From Scolanthus callimorphus (Eukaryota; Cnidaria; Anthozoa; Actiniaria; Edwardsiidae), in the NCBI GenBank assembly GCA_033964015.1, contig CM066922.1, positions 20,570,507 through 20,634,506 on the forward strand: a stretch of 64,000 nt of DNA. Reading direction: 5' to 3'. Positions 11,385 to 22,857 of this stretch are shown in pieces. The position numbers were made by a program, and so were the translations under genes. Within the stretch, counting starts at the first letter, position 1; the number at the start of each line of letters is the position of its first letter. The notes beneath the pieces are model-generated. The model had not been told where the DNA came from, made no database searches, and was given only the letters and a program-made list of their open reading frames with translations.

Positions 11385-14300
11385 TCAATTCTCGGGATAA
11401 ATAACCCTCATAGGAGGACTTGCTTCTATTTCTATGGCCTTTTGCTTGATGACTTTGACAGACTGTGTCCCAGTGTGTTCATCGTGGTGTTCAATTATCA
11501 GCACACCTCTTGCTCTTAGGTAGCTAATAACTGTTGCCCAGAGCATTCCAACCATCAGGCAGAAGTTTAGCTGGTGAGGAACTGGGACAAAACTGTAGTT
11601 GATCAACTGGGGAAAGAAATCAAAGAGCTATATGAGCAGTCGCAAAATAATCTGAGGACTGTGGTTCAGCTGCCCGCCCTGGAAATTTTAAGTAGTCTCT
11701 ACCCATCATGGAATGTCAGTGAATTTTCTCATGACCACCCTGGAAATTATAAAATGTTTACCTACCATGGAAATCCATGTGCGATACCCACCCTGAAATT
11801 TTGCTCCAGTACCTTAGTACTCCTCAGCTACACCCCCTGAGGTTGCATTGTGCAATTCCAGATAAAATCCATACCCCAGCACAGAAATTCCACAATTCCA
11901 GAGGGGTGGGTGGGGTGCATTCCATCTGTGGTGAGGGGAAGGATTTTTTTCTGGAACTGCACATAACAGCTATTTTAGCAGGCAACATGCAGCCAGGTGC
12001 ATTCAAAAGATTGAATGGCCAAACAGCTTACAATACAGACAGACAGGCAGCTAGATACACAGGCAAGGCAAGCAGGCAACTAGACTGACGGCTAGAAACA
12101 AAGACAGACAGACAGACAGCTAGATATACAGACAGCTAGACATACATACAGACAGGCTGAAGGCATTTACAAAATTTTGCACAGTTTTGTAGTTACCATC
12201 ATTGGTGCCCATATCATCCAGTTGGCTTTTAAAGAGGGCCAATACAGATCCTTGAATCTCTCCAAACATTGCTCTTTGTTCATTCCTTCCATCACTCCCA
12301 TGCTAGAACCATGAAAACATGATCAAATTACTTAATTATTAAACAAGGGGTGATAGAATTGTAAACTTTGAGCTTCAATGAGCCTCAGAGGCCAGAGGAA
12401 AAGCCTTTGCCTGATACATAAAATCCAAGGTTGTTTGTGCCTCACAGATTATTCATCCAAAAAATCAAGTCCACATAAAATCTGAGCCACAGAAATTCTC
12501 AAGCTCCATAAAAAAATAATAGGATGACGTTGGGACAAATTAATATACACCCCTACCAGCTGTGCCATTTCAATAATGTGTGGTTCCAGAAAACATCCAT
12601 CCCCCTCATTGAAGGGATTGGAAATTCCAGAGGGGTGGTGGGGAGGAGGGGGGTGGGGGATGGATATTTTCTTGAACTTCCCAATTTCTTCTAAAAGTGG
12701 TTCCTTGGAAAATGTAGGCCACTTGCACGAACTTGGCCATGTGACACAAATCCAATAAATTCTGACTAAAATCTTTAAAATTCAACTCACTGCCTTTTGC
12801 TCCAGGTTAGAGATTTTGTGCTTGACTAATATCAATTGGTTCTTTGTTTTTCTGGAATTGAAACATCTTGTTAAGAGGTTGTGGGGTCACATGACCCGTT
12901 AGTGCAAGTGGCCTCCACAAAAGTCTTTTACCTCAAATGGTAGAGAGCAACAACTGTAGGGGCCCAGTAAACAAACTGGTCAAAATAGACTTTGACAAAG
13001 GGTACCAAGCTGGTACGAACAGCAATCTAGAAGAATCATACGAGAGCAGATTCAGGCACATAACTGAAGCAGGAGCCTCAGTTTGAAGTTGTGAATACCG
13101 ATGAGAAAGTGATGAAGCTTTAATTGAGTCATTACTCAACCAAAGGATTCCATCTTACATACCTTTTCAACCACTAACCAGTGAATAAAGGCGAAGTGCC
13201 TGTGTGCCAGAGGTGCAATGATGCATGTTCCATATATCACAGCTCTCAAAACACGCTGAAAAAAAGTTTTCTTAAATATAAGGGGTAGTGATACAAACAA
13301 TACAATAATTATTTAATGTCGAATAACGCAGGGAGTGGTTGCCCAGTCACCCAAGCCAGGGGCTCATGATGGGTAAATCTGAGACTTGCTGAGACTCTGA
13401 GACCCACATTTCAGAATCCAAATGTAAGACTTTTAACAAAATTTCAATGAGTCTGGTTAGACTCACGCATAGTTATCATGTGTTATCCAGTGGTATCATC
13501 TGACTGTGTCATGCCTCGCTTACAAAGTAAAAATAAAAAATAAAAATCTGAGATTCTGAGACTGTGGTAGAAAAAATCCAAGACTCCGAGATGGCCAAAA
13601 TTCTGAGAAAAAAGAGACTCTGAGAAGTGTGAAAAAAATGCTGACTTTACAAGATTACCAAGACTTAAAAAATTTTACAGTTAAGACACTTGAACCGTGA
13701 ACACAGTAATTTTATATTACTGTTTATGCTTGCTATTCAAACTGAAACCGTTTGAAAAATGCCATGAAAAAAAATGTGAAAGAAATGTATAGGTGTTCAC
13801 AGTTTGAGTATCCTGACTGTAAGGTATCCATTATTGCCACCCCTAATATTGTGTATCCAGAAATTATCCACACATTGAAACTTTTAAATACTTACTGGTC
13901 TGTCTAGTTTGGAGCCCCGCATAGAGACCTTCTGTGCTATTATATCACCAAGGCTATAGAGAACTATGGAAAACACATGGTTTGTTAAAAAATGCATTAT
14001 TTGGCATAATAATAATTATTAATAATTATAATGGTTTACAGCGCTATTTATACAACAGAATAATTTTGTCAAAATTTGTATAATAGAAAAACCGTGAGAT
14101 TGCGTGAGCCCCCTCTATATTAAAAAATGTCACGCAACCTTGCGTGACAAGATTAAAAACAACATTGCGTAGCACAAACATTGCACAAACAACGCTACCA
14201 TCAAAAACACCTGAACAAATGCCGAGAAAAACAGCTGATTTTGACCAAAAGATTGCTAGTCATGAGGAGTTCGGCGCTAAAATCCATTTCGTCATGATAT

Positions 14301-15088
14301 TTTCTCGGCTATAAGCAAACTTCAAACGTCAAAGAGATAAAATTAGTCATTCAAAAAAGCGAAGCAAACTAACCTCCTGCAGTTATGGATTTGGTAAGAA
14401 GAGGACGCCGTGTTAGCTTGTCGTTGTACCAAGCAAAAGGGTTCCATTTCACAATTAAATAACCTAAAAATCGTATAACATAACATGCAAACGATAAGGA
14501 TTAATTTGAAAATGAAATAAGAACTAGATCTTTAGATTATCGCAACAAAAATCCGTTGTAATGCTGTACGTGTTTATCAAAGGTATTACTCTTCTTAAAA
14601 ATCAAAGGTGAGCAAACAGCAATGTGTTTCTGGATCCCTTCGGGATGCCTTGGTTTGAGGTAATGCAATGTAAAAGAAGGAAACTTAAACGCACCCCCTG
14701 ACCACGTAAGCTACGGTGAGAGTTCAAAACACAAAGTTAATCCAGAACTGCATCGATTTCCGGAAATATTTCCGAAATCAAATACTAAAATACTCTAACA
14801 TACAAATTCCTAGTATCATTTTATGTTAGTAATATTTATATTTTGTGTAACTATACATAATCTCAAAGCGAAGGAAATGTAAACAGTTAGTTGTACAATT
14901 CCGGTGTGGAACGTACGACAACAACAATTTTCTCTCATAAAAAAATCAGACTTACTGTGAGTTGATAAGTTCCGGATGCGTGTAGACTGTCTAGATTGTA
15001 AAGTCGTTAAGCATGTTTTAAAGACCGATATTCTTGGTTTGGCTGGGAATAGGCAAAATCCCCCCAAACTGCGAAGGACCTTCGCCAT
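11385..15088 (-). CDS. MPV17/PMP22-family inner-membrane protein, seven exons
   Basis: Exons in transcript order: 15088-14956, 14463-14374, 13963-13896, 13255-13163, 13026-12932, 12302-12197 and 11606-11385 (stop TGA). All are GT-AG, the phases agree, and the total is 807 nt = 268 aa. The first exon gives an Arg/Ser-rich N-terminus without acidic residues for ~40 aa, like a mitochondrial presequence. The body has the family hallmarks: RRPLLTKSITAGVLYSLGDI early, LAHRHFAFIHWLVV, FVKVYFDQFVYWAPTVVAL, GMNKEQCLERFKDLYWPSLK, and the signature NWMIWAPMMLINYSFVPVPH, then LMVGMLWATVISYLR. Four hydrophobic segments are expected. The family includes MPV17, MPV17L2 and PXMP2, small channel-like proteins of mitochondria or peroxisomes. 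The length and presequence suggest a mitochondrial MPV17/MPV17L2-like member; the exact orthologue is unsettled. The C-terminus beyond the domain (~40 aa, ending VIYPEN) is longer than in human MPV17. Introns carry a family-W MITE, a GACA microsatellite and GAGACTCTGAGA words (13380-13630). Confidence 0.92.
12030..12158. repeat. Degenerate (GACA)/(AGCTAGA) microsatellite
   Basis: Repeated ACAGACAGACAGCTAGATA-like words in the last intron (11607-12196) of the MPV17-like gene. Confidence 0.8.
12576..12682. mobile_element. MITE family W, copy 2 (short form)
   Basis: TGTGTGGTTCCAGAAAACAT ... GGATATTTTCTTGAA, with the shared GGATTGGAAATTCCAGAGGG core. Lies in the MPV17-like intron 12303-12931. 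Confidence 0.85.
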
Positions 15089-15495
15089 ATCCCAACTAAG
15101 ACGGGTCGCATCGCACGCGTCTGTGGTTTGTTATATAATCAATGGAGGGTGTTATTTGACACCTTTTGTGACACTTATCATAGGTCAAGGGTCAGAAGCA
15201 GAAGGCGGCGCAAGCGTCACACGAGAGAGTAAGGGCCTACTGTGTAGCCAAAAGTTGCCACAATAACTTTCCTTTAAAGTGCTCGAAAAATTGTTTAAAG
15301 TTGCTGCTGTTTTTCCCTTGTAAAATTGCCCAAGTTGCCTCAGTTAAAAATAATTCGCCATTGGTCACCGTGACAAGGCAAAGCCACTACACGTGCAACT
15401 GCAAAATACTCACTTTCTCGAAATGCCCTGTGAAAAAAGAGGAGTTGCGGACCGTGTTGAAATTTTCAGACGCGACGACTTGAGAAGAAAATGTC

Positions 15496-15868
15496 CCGAA
15501 TCCCAATGGGGAGTTTGTAGGTGTTGCGTGACATTTTCAATTTTGATCTCACCAAAATAAAAATACCATATTTGAAAAGAGCTCACCGAAATATGTGAAA
15601 TCCTCAAATTTGAGGTGGTTTCGATAAATAGCACGGAAGTTATGAGCGTCAGAAGTTGGTTGTTTTCCTATAGTTTTAATGTTGGGTAAACATATATATT
15701 GAGAAACAGCCTACTTCGGGCGCCAATAACTTTGCTAATATTTACCCAAATCAACTCAAATGTTCGGCTTTTTCTAGTTTCGGCAAGCTCTTTTCAAATA
15801 TGGTATTTTTATTTTATTAGGATCAAGATTAAAAATGTCACGCAACACCTGCAAACTCCCCATTCCGC
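15496..15868. mobile_element. ~370-bp inverted-repeat element upstream of the MPV17-like gene
   Basis: CGAATCCCAATGGGGAGTTT at the left is complemented by AAACTCCCCATTCCG at the right. Long inner arms match (GTAGGTGTTGCGTGACATTT / AATGTCACGCAACACCTGC, and ACCATATTTGAAAAGAGCT / AGCTCTTTTCAAATATGGT). It starts ~400 bp upstream of the gene start. Confidence 0.85.
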
Positions 15869-16199
15869 TCCACTTTGTCAGTTCATGAGAAATAATAAAA
15901 CCGTTTTAGGCGTTTACCTGGTATATTTTAAACATTCATTTCACTCTCAGTAAGAGATCCCTCCTGCCCAGTTTTCGAATTTGAAGATCCACCCATCCTC
16001 GGGGACTCTGTGCGCGAGATCCCCGGCCCTGTCCTCCCGTTTCTCTTATCGCGTTTACGATGGCAACTCATTTTCCACAGAAATGACAGTGCAACTCATT
16101 TCCCCAGAAGTGACAGTGCCCCCCCCCCCCTCCCACCCTCCAAGCGAAGTAAAAATTTTAGTGTCGACATGTGCAGAAAATCTGCTTGTTCCCCCAGAC

Positions 16200-16248
16200 A
16201 AAAAAAATTCTAGCTACATGATCAATCATGTAGCTAGAATTTTTTTTC
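16200..16248. repeat. Near-perfect 49-bp palindrome
   Basis: AATTCTAGCTACATGAT and ATCATGTAGCTAGAATT flank a two-base loop, with an A-run and T-run extending the arms to ~23 bp each. A small foldback relic or a hairpin arising during replication. The sequence on either side (15940-16820) shows no gene. Confidence 0.85.
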
Positions 16249-16823
16249 CCGGAAATTCTCGTATCAATGGCAAAGGTGATGTCCAGCCATTTCCAATGTG
16301 CGTTTGCTGATTGGCTAATAATATCGAGTTGGGCGTTATACACTGTACTTATGAGCTTCTGACACTGACTTTAATGGTCCGTATAAGAACTAGGCAAGCC
16401 AACGGCAAAGCATGCTGGAATGCAATTAATTTCTATTGAAAATATAGGCAATTTCATTGGCTTAGACATGAAAATCAGTAAATTCACTATGCTAGAAAGA
16501 CTTGTCTGAGGATTTTTAGGGAGACATAAGCACTTGTGGTACTCACAAACAGGATATGCAATTTGTAAAAACTTTGTATGTGGGGAACCTAACGTAAAAT
16601 GCTGATTCTCACTCCTTTGTTCTTCTTTAATCTGATTGGTCTAGAGACTTTTCGTTGCCACACGTGTTCTCAAAGCAAGTCGAATTCTATCAATTTTTCA
16701 CTCTTATTATGTTACTAGTCCTGATAACTTACTGTGGTAAAAAAGATAGGACATATCCTGCGTGGGGAACCTCCAATGCCGTAGAAAAATGGAGGTTTGC
16801 CTAGTTCTTGCATGGATGATTAC

Positions 16824-17035
16824 CAACCTCGTCTTCTCGGTCGTTTTTCAAAATGGCGGTCAGCTCAGAGAAGACCCTGGGGGAGGCTGAGTCACGTGAC
16901 TATTGTTTGAGGACATGAGAACGAGATTTGTCCTTTGTTTCGAAACGGTCATGTGACTCAGCCTCCCCCAGGGTCTTCTCTGTGCTAACCGCCATTTTGA
17001 AAAACGACCGAGAAGACCCTAGGAACGAGGTTGGA
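16824..17035. mobile_element. MITE with ATTAC target duplication
   Basis: The ends CAACCTCG / CGAGGTTG continue inward as TCTTCTCGGTCGTTTTTCAA / TTGAAAAACGACCGAGAAGA, then AGAGAAGACCCTGGGGGAGG and its complement. ATTAC flanks both sides (16819-16823, 17036-17040). Both arms carry an AAAATGGCGG YY1-like motif and a GTCACGTGAC or GTCATGTGAC E-box. Confidence 0.9.
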
Positions 17036-17320
17036 ATTACCTAATCATTCACACTGAAACTTGCTATCGGATTCACGCAAACCATGTCACACGAGAGGCA
17101 ATCTTTCCTGCAACTCTAAACGCAACGCAACGATGCTAGTGGGACATTTGTCGAACAAACGTAACTATAAAAAAAGCGCGCGCTGCATTCTGGTAGTTGT
17201 GGGACACGACTTGGGCACTCTCTGTGCATTTCTGAATAAAGCCGGGGAAATACGAGGTACAAAATCCCTCTCAACTTGTCGCGCAACATTGATGCGTAGC
17301 AAGTTGATGATCGATGGATA

Positions 17321-17840
17321 CAGTCGAAGCTCTCGTAAGCGACCACCTCGGGAACTGAAAATTGCGGTCGTTAACGGAGCTGGTCGCTTACGAGAACGGC
17401 TCTCGTAAGCGACCACCAAGCGGCTTTCTACTTGAACAATAGGTGTTGGTCGCTTACGAGAGCTTAGTACAATAAATCTAGAAAAAACCATGTGATACTA
17501 ATGCTTAAAATAGTTTGATTTATTTCCCGACTTTAATTAAGAATATGTACATAGAAAATACTGGTGCAGCTTGTATCAGTTTAGATATTTATGAGGTGAT
17601 GACTGATGTTTTAAAGACAAAAAGTACTGTGGTCGCTTACGAGAGCTTAAAAACAATAGAAAATCTCTGTTGGTGATTTGAAATTGTGGTCGCTACCGGA
17701 GCTGGTCGCATCGATAAGGCGGTCACTTACGAGAGCTTGAAATAACAGAGTTTATGTGACATTTCAAACGGGGTTTCGGGAAAATGGTCGTTATGGGAGC
17801 TGGTCGCTTACGAGAGCGGTCGCCCAGAGAGCTTCGACTG
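17321..17840. mobile_element. TA-flanked mariner-type MITE with repeated TCGCTTACGAGAGC
   Basis: The ends CAGTCGAAGCTCTCG and GAGAGCTTCGACTG are inverted and bordered by TA on both sides (17319-17320, 17841-17842), as for Tc1/mariner insertions. The motif GCTCTCGTAAGCGACCA or its complement recurs about eight times inside. It interrupts a GCAACTTGTCACGCAAC-type element whose halves lie at 17090-17318 and 17843-17905. Confidence 0.85.
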
Positions 17841-18008
17841 TAGTTGCGCGTTTTTCATCGCGTGGCACAACTTGTCACGCAACAAAAACATTTGTTGCGG
17901 GTTGTATGAGTTCGCAGAATTATGAAAATCGCAGTAACTGATATATAAGTGGACGCTTTGAGACTCTGGCACTAAGGTACTACAATATAGGTACTTGCGA
18001 GCATTATA

Positions 18009-18950
18009 TTACAACAACGTACTAAGCTGTTCAAGCTTCTCATCCTCGCCCCATAAATCTTCAACCGAGTCATCGTCATCATCATCGTTTTCATCATCAT
18101 CATAATCAGAATCAGAATCAGAATAATCAAGCTCAAGCACTTCTCCGTTGAGTTGTATCAGCGGAATCGTTCTAATCGCTCCGTATTGCTTGCTCAATAT
18201 TTCCTCGTCTTTATTTTGATTGGATAATTCCGTGACCGTTTCTCCATCCTGATTGGCCACTTTCATCTTATCTTTATAATGATCGACCGGTTGCTGATCT
18301 AGCATATTATCATTAACGTCAATGTCAACTTCCGGTTGGTCAGCTGAAATGATTGCTCCAAAGTTTGTCACGGCGGCAAGCACATTTTCATCCTCATAAA
18401 TAAATCTAAAATCGACACTGTTTGCAAACTGTGACTTAAAATCATTCGGGTCTTTCAAAGCTCTGAGATCTTTCAACTGATCTTTCAGAGCGCTCTCCCA
18501 AGGGTCAAAATCTTCGCAAATATTTTGCTTTAAAACTTCACTCGTGTACTCAATCGCCTCTTGTAGATCTGCTAAGTAGTTATGCAGTGATTGCTTTTGA
18601 TTGGCGAGCGATGTTTCTTTAAAACGAGTTATTTCTCTCACTTGGGCTACCAAATCTTCTTCTTTGAGTCTTATCTGTTCGATAAGCTTTTCAGCAGCCG
18701 AATGAATGCCCACAATGGCGACATAACTGGATTCCTTCACTCTAAACGAAGCACTTTCTAAATTCACGATCGCTTCAGCAATTTCTTGTTGTAGTGATTT
18801 TGATTTCGCTAGTTCAAACTGGATATCGCCGTTTTCGTCGTTGCATCCCATTTCTTGTACACCAGAAGCACAACAACACATATCATCCAGTAAAGAAGTT
18901 CTGTCAGCGGTTTCAGAGCCCAGGAACAATCGCAAAATGCGCCTGTGCAT
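18009..18950 (-). CDS. TRIM-like coiled-coil (B-box C-terminal) protein with acidic tail
   Basis: A 313-aa open frame on one exon, by far the longest uninterrupted frame of the window. Residues ~45-185 form an amphipathic helix series (SKSLQQEIAEAIVNLES, KLIEQIRLKEEDLVAQVREI, QKQSLHNYLADLQEAIEYTS) that resembles the BBC coiled coil of TRIM2/TRIM3/TRIM56-type E3 ligases. The spacing ends with the usual short loop before a missing C-terminal domain. There is no RING or B-box before it and no NHL or filamin repeat after it. Instead the C-terminus is an Asp/Glu run (residues ~275-305). The N-terminal ~35 aa contain CCC and further Cys but no zinc-finger spacing. It may be a free-standing paralogue born from a TRIM, an exon of a larger gene with RING/B-box exons elsewhere, or a retrocopy. 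Any function as a dimerising decoy would be inference. Confidence 0.75.
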   Translation of the reverse strand: MHRRILRLFLGSETADRTSLLDDMCCCASGVQEMGCNDENGDIQFELAKSKSLQQEIAEAIVNLESASFRVKESSYVAIVGIHSAAEKLIEQIRLKEEDLVAQVREITRFKETSLANQKQSLHNYLADLQEAIEYTSEVLKQNICEDFDPWESALKDQLKDLRALKDPNDFKSQFANSVDFRFIYEDENVLAAVTNFGAIISADQPEVDIDVNDNMLDQQPVDHYKDKMKVANQDGETVTELSNQNKDEEILSKQYGAIRTIPLIQLNGEVLELDYSDSDSDYDDDENDDDDDDSVEDLWGEDEKLEQLSTLL

Positions 18951-19309
18951 TGTAAAAGTCTTTTCAACTGGTTATTAATTTACTACGGAGTTAGATATTA
19001 AGACGCCAGTTAATACCTTGTTAATACTCAATCAAACAATAGATGCCGAAAGAGTTATTGTTTATTTACACAAGCCCCTTTATTTCTATTCGTCCATGGT
19101 CTAACGAGTATCAATATTATTTGTTGGTAGCTATTGAAAAACATTTTTCGGAGCACTCCACAGGCAACCCAGAGCGGGTTCTGTATGGGACGAAAGCGCA
19201 AAGCTCTCGCATGGCAGCGGACATGAGTCCTGCCTCATTTTGGCAAACTTCCAAGAAACTTCGGCAGCTCTTTATTATCATATTCATTGGGATGTCCCGA
19301 TTAAGGGTC

Positions 19310-19600
19310 AAAAACAACAACCCCTGTGGAAATTCCAGGTTCCTCGATAGCTGGTAACGGATAATAAATCCCTGGAATTTCCACAGGGCCATTCATTTTC
19401 CACAGGGTATTCATTTGCAACTTTGGAATTAGTTCCACCAGGTTCACAAGAGAATGAGGAATTTTCACAGGAGTTGCTTTAAATTTTCATAGGGGTTGTA
19501 TAGGAGGAGCCTGGAATTTCCACAGGGGTAGTCGAGCAATTCTTGAAAATTTGGAGTTCCCCGATATTAGGGGGGTAAGGCATTTTTTTGGAACAGCCCA
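19310..19600. repeat. Dispersed GGAATTTCCACAGGGG repeat, copy 1
   Basis: Clusters of GGAATTTCCACAGG / CCCTGTGGAAATTCC, ending with AATTTGGAGTTCCCCGATA and TTTTTTTGGAACAG. The same order of words occurs at 24360-24590. It may be a diverged relative of family W, which shares GGAATTTCC blocks. Confidence 0.7.
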
Positions 19601-19769
19601 TTATGATAAACGTGTCTAGACTTGGGGTCAGAAGGGCTTTTGAAAATTTATTTAGGCACGACATCATAATAATCAGTTTAATTACTCTTTTCGTAGCTTA
19701 ACAGCTAAATTACAAGAGTGGTCAGGATTCAATTAATTACAAAAAAATATTACATACATCTCACACACA

Positions 19770-20210
19770 TCAACTATATCTATATGTGACAAACATACCT
19801 AATCGCTTTGTCGAGGCCACAGCTGGGTCACCCCTAGCAGCGCCAGACCGAAGATTATATCCATGAGACACACTTGTGCGCGGTGGTAACAAGTTGGCAA
19901 GGACACCAGTGTCCCGTACTCTCTGGATAAACTTAGTACAAGCTGCGTGGCGCCGATCCGAGAGAGTATGGAGACCACAGCGCACAAGTGCGTCTTCGTA
20001 TGAAAACCCAGGATAGATGATACATAAGGCTGTTTTTTGAACACTCTCAACTAGAAAACTTAAGTATACTGGCAAGTTAGCCCAGACTGGAGAGGCATAC
20101 TCCAGCACTGAGCGAATCAGGCTAGAGTACACCAAGACCAGGTCCTCTTCAACAACACCAGCCTTCTTCAAGCAGCGCAGTGCGTATAGAGCGCAGTGCG
20201 TATAGGTATA
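19770..20210 (-). mobile_element. LINE (non-LTR retrotransposon) 3' fragment, reverse-transcriptase C-terminus
   Basis: Frame 20171-19770 encodes KKAGVVEEDLVLVYSSLIRS, VLEYASPVWANLP, VQKTALCIIYPGFSYEDAL, the region just after the polymerase domain in many animal LINEs. Homology extends upstream to about 20210, where a 15-bp piece (GCGCAGTGCGTATAG) is tandemly duplicated. The catalytic part is absent, so this is a 5'-truncated dead copy. Confidence 0.85.
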
Positions 20211-20589
20211 GGATCATGCCGTATCAATTAATGCTGGTTCACATAAGATATCCCCGTGACTTTATATTGTATCACACATGATGAAAATGGATCTATAAAG
20301 ATAAGTCAAATATCAAGAAGCTGGGGTTAATAATGGCGGATAGTTACTGTTGTCAAGGCCTACTTGGTACATAAAGCCTCGAAGTACGCGAGTGACATTC
20401 AATAATTCCCTCGCGTCCTCGGCGCCCCTCCCTTCCTTTTGCTTTGCGCAGTTGCTACGCAGGCTACTCGGGACGATGTCCGTACAGCGCTGGCTTTATT
20501 AAATATGGAGGATGTCCACAGGACAGGAAAAATGAAGTGCAACCCAGTTCTCGTACCAACAAAAGCTCGAAAAAGCTGAGCTCCCGGCC

Positions 20590-21250
20590 CGGCTTATCAC
20601 CACACATGGTAAGGCTCTGGTGACATGAGCATTCTCGAACCCAGAGCTCCCCGGCTCGTAACCTCGCGGGGGAGGCTCTGGTGACAGCCACCGACGCATG
20701 CGCGAGATCTAATACAGAGCCGCTGACAGAAAGACCTTTCAGCGCATGCTCCATCGCTCAAAATCAACCAATCAGCGACGGCCCTGAAATGGATGTCCCC
20801 ATTCTCGATCGAGCCGGGAGGCTCTGGTGACATCCATTTGAGGGGCCTTCGCTGATTGGCTGAAATGGCGCGCACGCGTACATGAAAGAAGCTACATCTT
20901 GCTTTATAAAATGTATCTGTCAAAATAACACTGGCTTCGTTTCCTAGTCGTCTTTTCAACCTATGCCTCCGACTTGAACGCTTCAAAAGTAATTATGAGG
21001 CATAAAACCACTATTTTCTTATGCGCATGTGTCGGTGGCTGGGGAGCTCTCGATACGAGACATTCTCGAACCCAGAGCTCCCCGGCTCGTCTGCTCGCAG
21101 GGGCTGATTGGCTGATTTTGAACGTTGGTGCATGCGCAGAAAGGTGTTTCTCTCAGCGGCTCTGTATCAAATCTCGCGCATGCGTCAATGGCTGTCACCA
21201 GAGCCTCCCCCGCGAGGTGACGAGCAGGGAGCTCTGGGTTCGACAATGGA
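20590..21250. repeat. Family C repeat cluster, two or more copies in both orientations
   Basis: Repeated blocks CCCAGAGCTCCCCGGCTCGT, GAGGCTCTGGTGACA, GCATGCGCGAGAT and TCAGCCAATCAGC, as at 3103-3480. The cluster 20590-20890 and the copy 21060-21250 lie in opposite orientation, with a spacer around 20890-21050. Confidence 0.8.
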
Positions 21251-21718
21251 TACGAGAATGAATGCACCCTGAGATAGTGAGATGGGCGTTGCCCTCCACA
21301 AATGTTTACACACGAACGAAAACGAAAGCGTAAGCGCAAGTCAAGTGTATATCATAGCGATGCAAACGCAAGCCTAAAATCAACATTAACTGTACTGTCG
21401 CAGTGGCGGTACGGAACCTGGCTTGCTGTACGGAATGAGATCGCGTAGTTGCGGTACGGTCGCGGCGCGGCACAACTCTTTCGCGGCACTTTTCACAGTC
21501 ATACGAAATCTGCTCAACGCTGCGCTGCGTTGACCTTGTCTCGCCTTTCACATAGAAAACTCTAAACCGAAGGTGTAGATAAGAGATAATAAGATTTTTA
21601 GCTGCCAAAATATAGCCATTAGAAACTAGTGTTTTCATGATAGAAATGCTTCAGTTTTTGGAGGTTCGCTCTGTGAAAACGAAAAAAATAAATGCGAAAA
21701 AAATAAGCGGATGGTATT

Positions 21719-21895
21719 AGCCTGCTCACAGGCGTTGGAGATAGTTTTTGGACGAGAAACGCGAGTTTCCTTTCGCATGTCCGCCTGGATTAATTGTAAC
21801 AAAATGGTTCGTCACAAATCCAAGATGGCGGACACGCGATAGCAAACTCGCGTTTCTCGACCAAAACTACTCTCCAACGTCTGCGAGCAGACTAG
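21719..21895. mobile_element. MITE, ~175 bp
   Basis: TAGCCTGCTCACAGGCGTTG and CAACGTCTGCGAGCAGACTA are inverted ends. Inside, GAGAAACGCGAGTTT / AAACTCGCGTTTCTC continues the arms. It carries CCAAGATGGCGG. Confidence 0.85.
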
Positions 21896-22304
21896 GATGG
21901 TCTGAATTATAAGTCTCTATCAGCATGAAGATGTTGACTATGGGCTATGGGCCGCCATTTTTTTCTTCTGATTTTCTGACGAGCTGGGATTGGCGGTCAG
22001 CTTTCGTCTAAATACATCAAAACACTGCAAGTGCTCAATTAATAGTATAATTTGTGTAAATACATGGATATTCAATTTTAACATTTTCCTAACGATCAAA
22101 AGCATTCAGCAAATATAGTTAACTTTATAAAGCTTTCTATTTAAATATGTACATGCTGCTGTGATATAATTTTGAATCCCATGTATCAGTGGGACTGAAT
22201 ATACATCAACAATATTTTACAACAAATTTTGAAGCTGACAATTTGAATACTCTGGGTCAGCTGAAAGGAATTTTGTCAGTATGACACAAATCTAATAAGA
22301 TTCA

Positions 22305-22600
22305 AATCACACTAGTGGTCTATTATCAATGCTGCGTTCTGATTGGTTGAGCTACTAGTAGGCTATAAGTTATAGCCTACTAGTAGCGAAAAGTGTCGGA
22401 TTTGAAAGCCAGAAAATTGCAAATGACCAGACCAGAAATATTTTTGGGCAACACAAATTGACCTACTAGTGTGATTTGACTAAAACAATTATTCCTCTTG
22501 CCCTCATGGCCTCTGAGTCAATAGAAAATTCGGCCTTCGGCCTCGTGGGCTTTTGACTCAGGGCCAATTCGGGCTCGAGGAATAATTGTTAAATATATTG
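22305..22600. mobile_element. Family D repeat, copy 1
   Basis: Nearly identical over ~280 bp to 39368-39646, including CAATGCTGCGTTCTGATTGG, the hairpin TACTAGTAGGCTATAAGTTA and GGGCTCGAGGAATAATTGTT. It carries a CCAAT box and a CGGCCTTCGGCC palindrome. The stretch 21900-22300 to its left shows no gene. Confidence 0.85.
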
Positions 22601-22857
22601 TAACCAATTTTTATCAGTTTTTATAGTGATTTCCAGCCGAAACCAGCGAGTATATCACATTTAAGGACCTCAAGATCCATTGAACTGTTAGGATAGGGAA
22701 AAATTAAACCATCCCCTAAACAGGCTGAAAAAAGAGACCATACCCATCATGGCGAGACATTACTGGAGTAGTGTTGTATGGGTTCTGTCCTGTTTTCTTC
22801 TTTGATCCTTTTTACTCCAAGATTTACAAACAGTGCTACAAACGTTTTTCATATTTA

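Noticed and set aside
17165..17491. Long overlapping frames around 17.1-17.5 kb
   Set aside because: They are made of the repeated GCTCTCGTAAGCGACCA word of the mariner-type MITE.
20464..21339. Several ~100-codon frames on both strands
   Set aside because: All sit in the family C cluster; the peptides (e.g. containing [15 protein letters not shown]) are just translations of the shared repeat.
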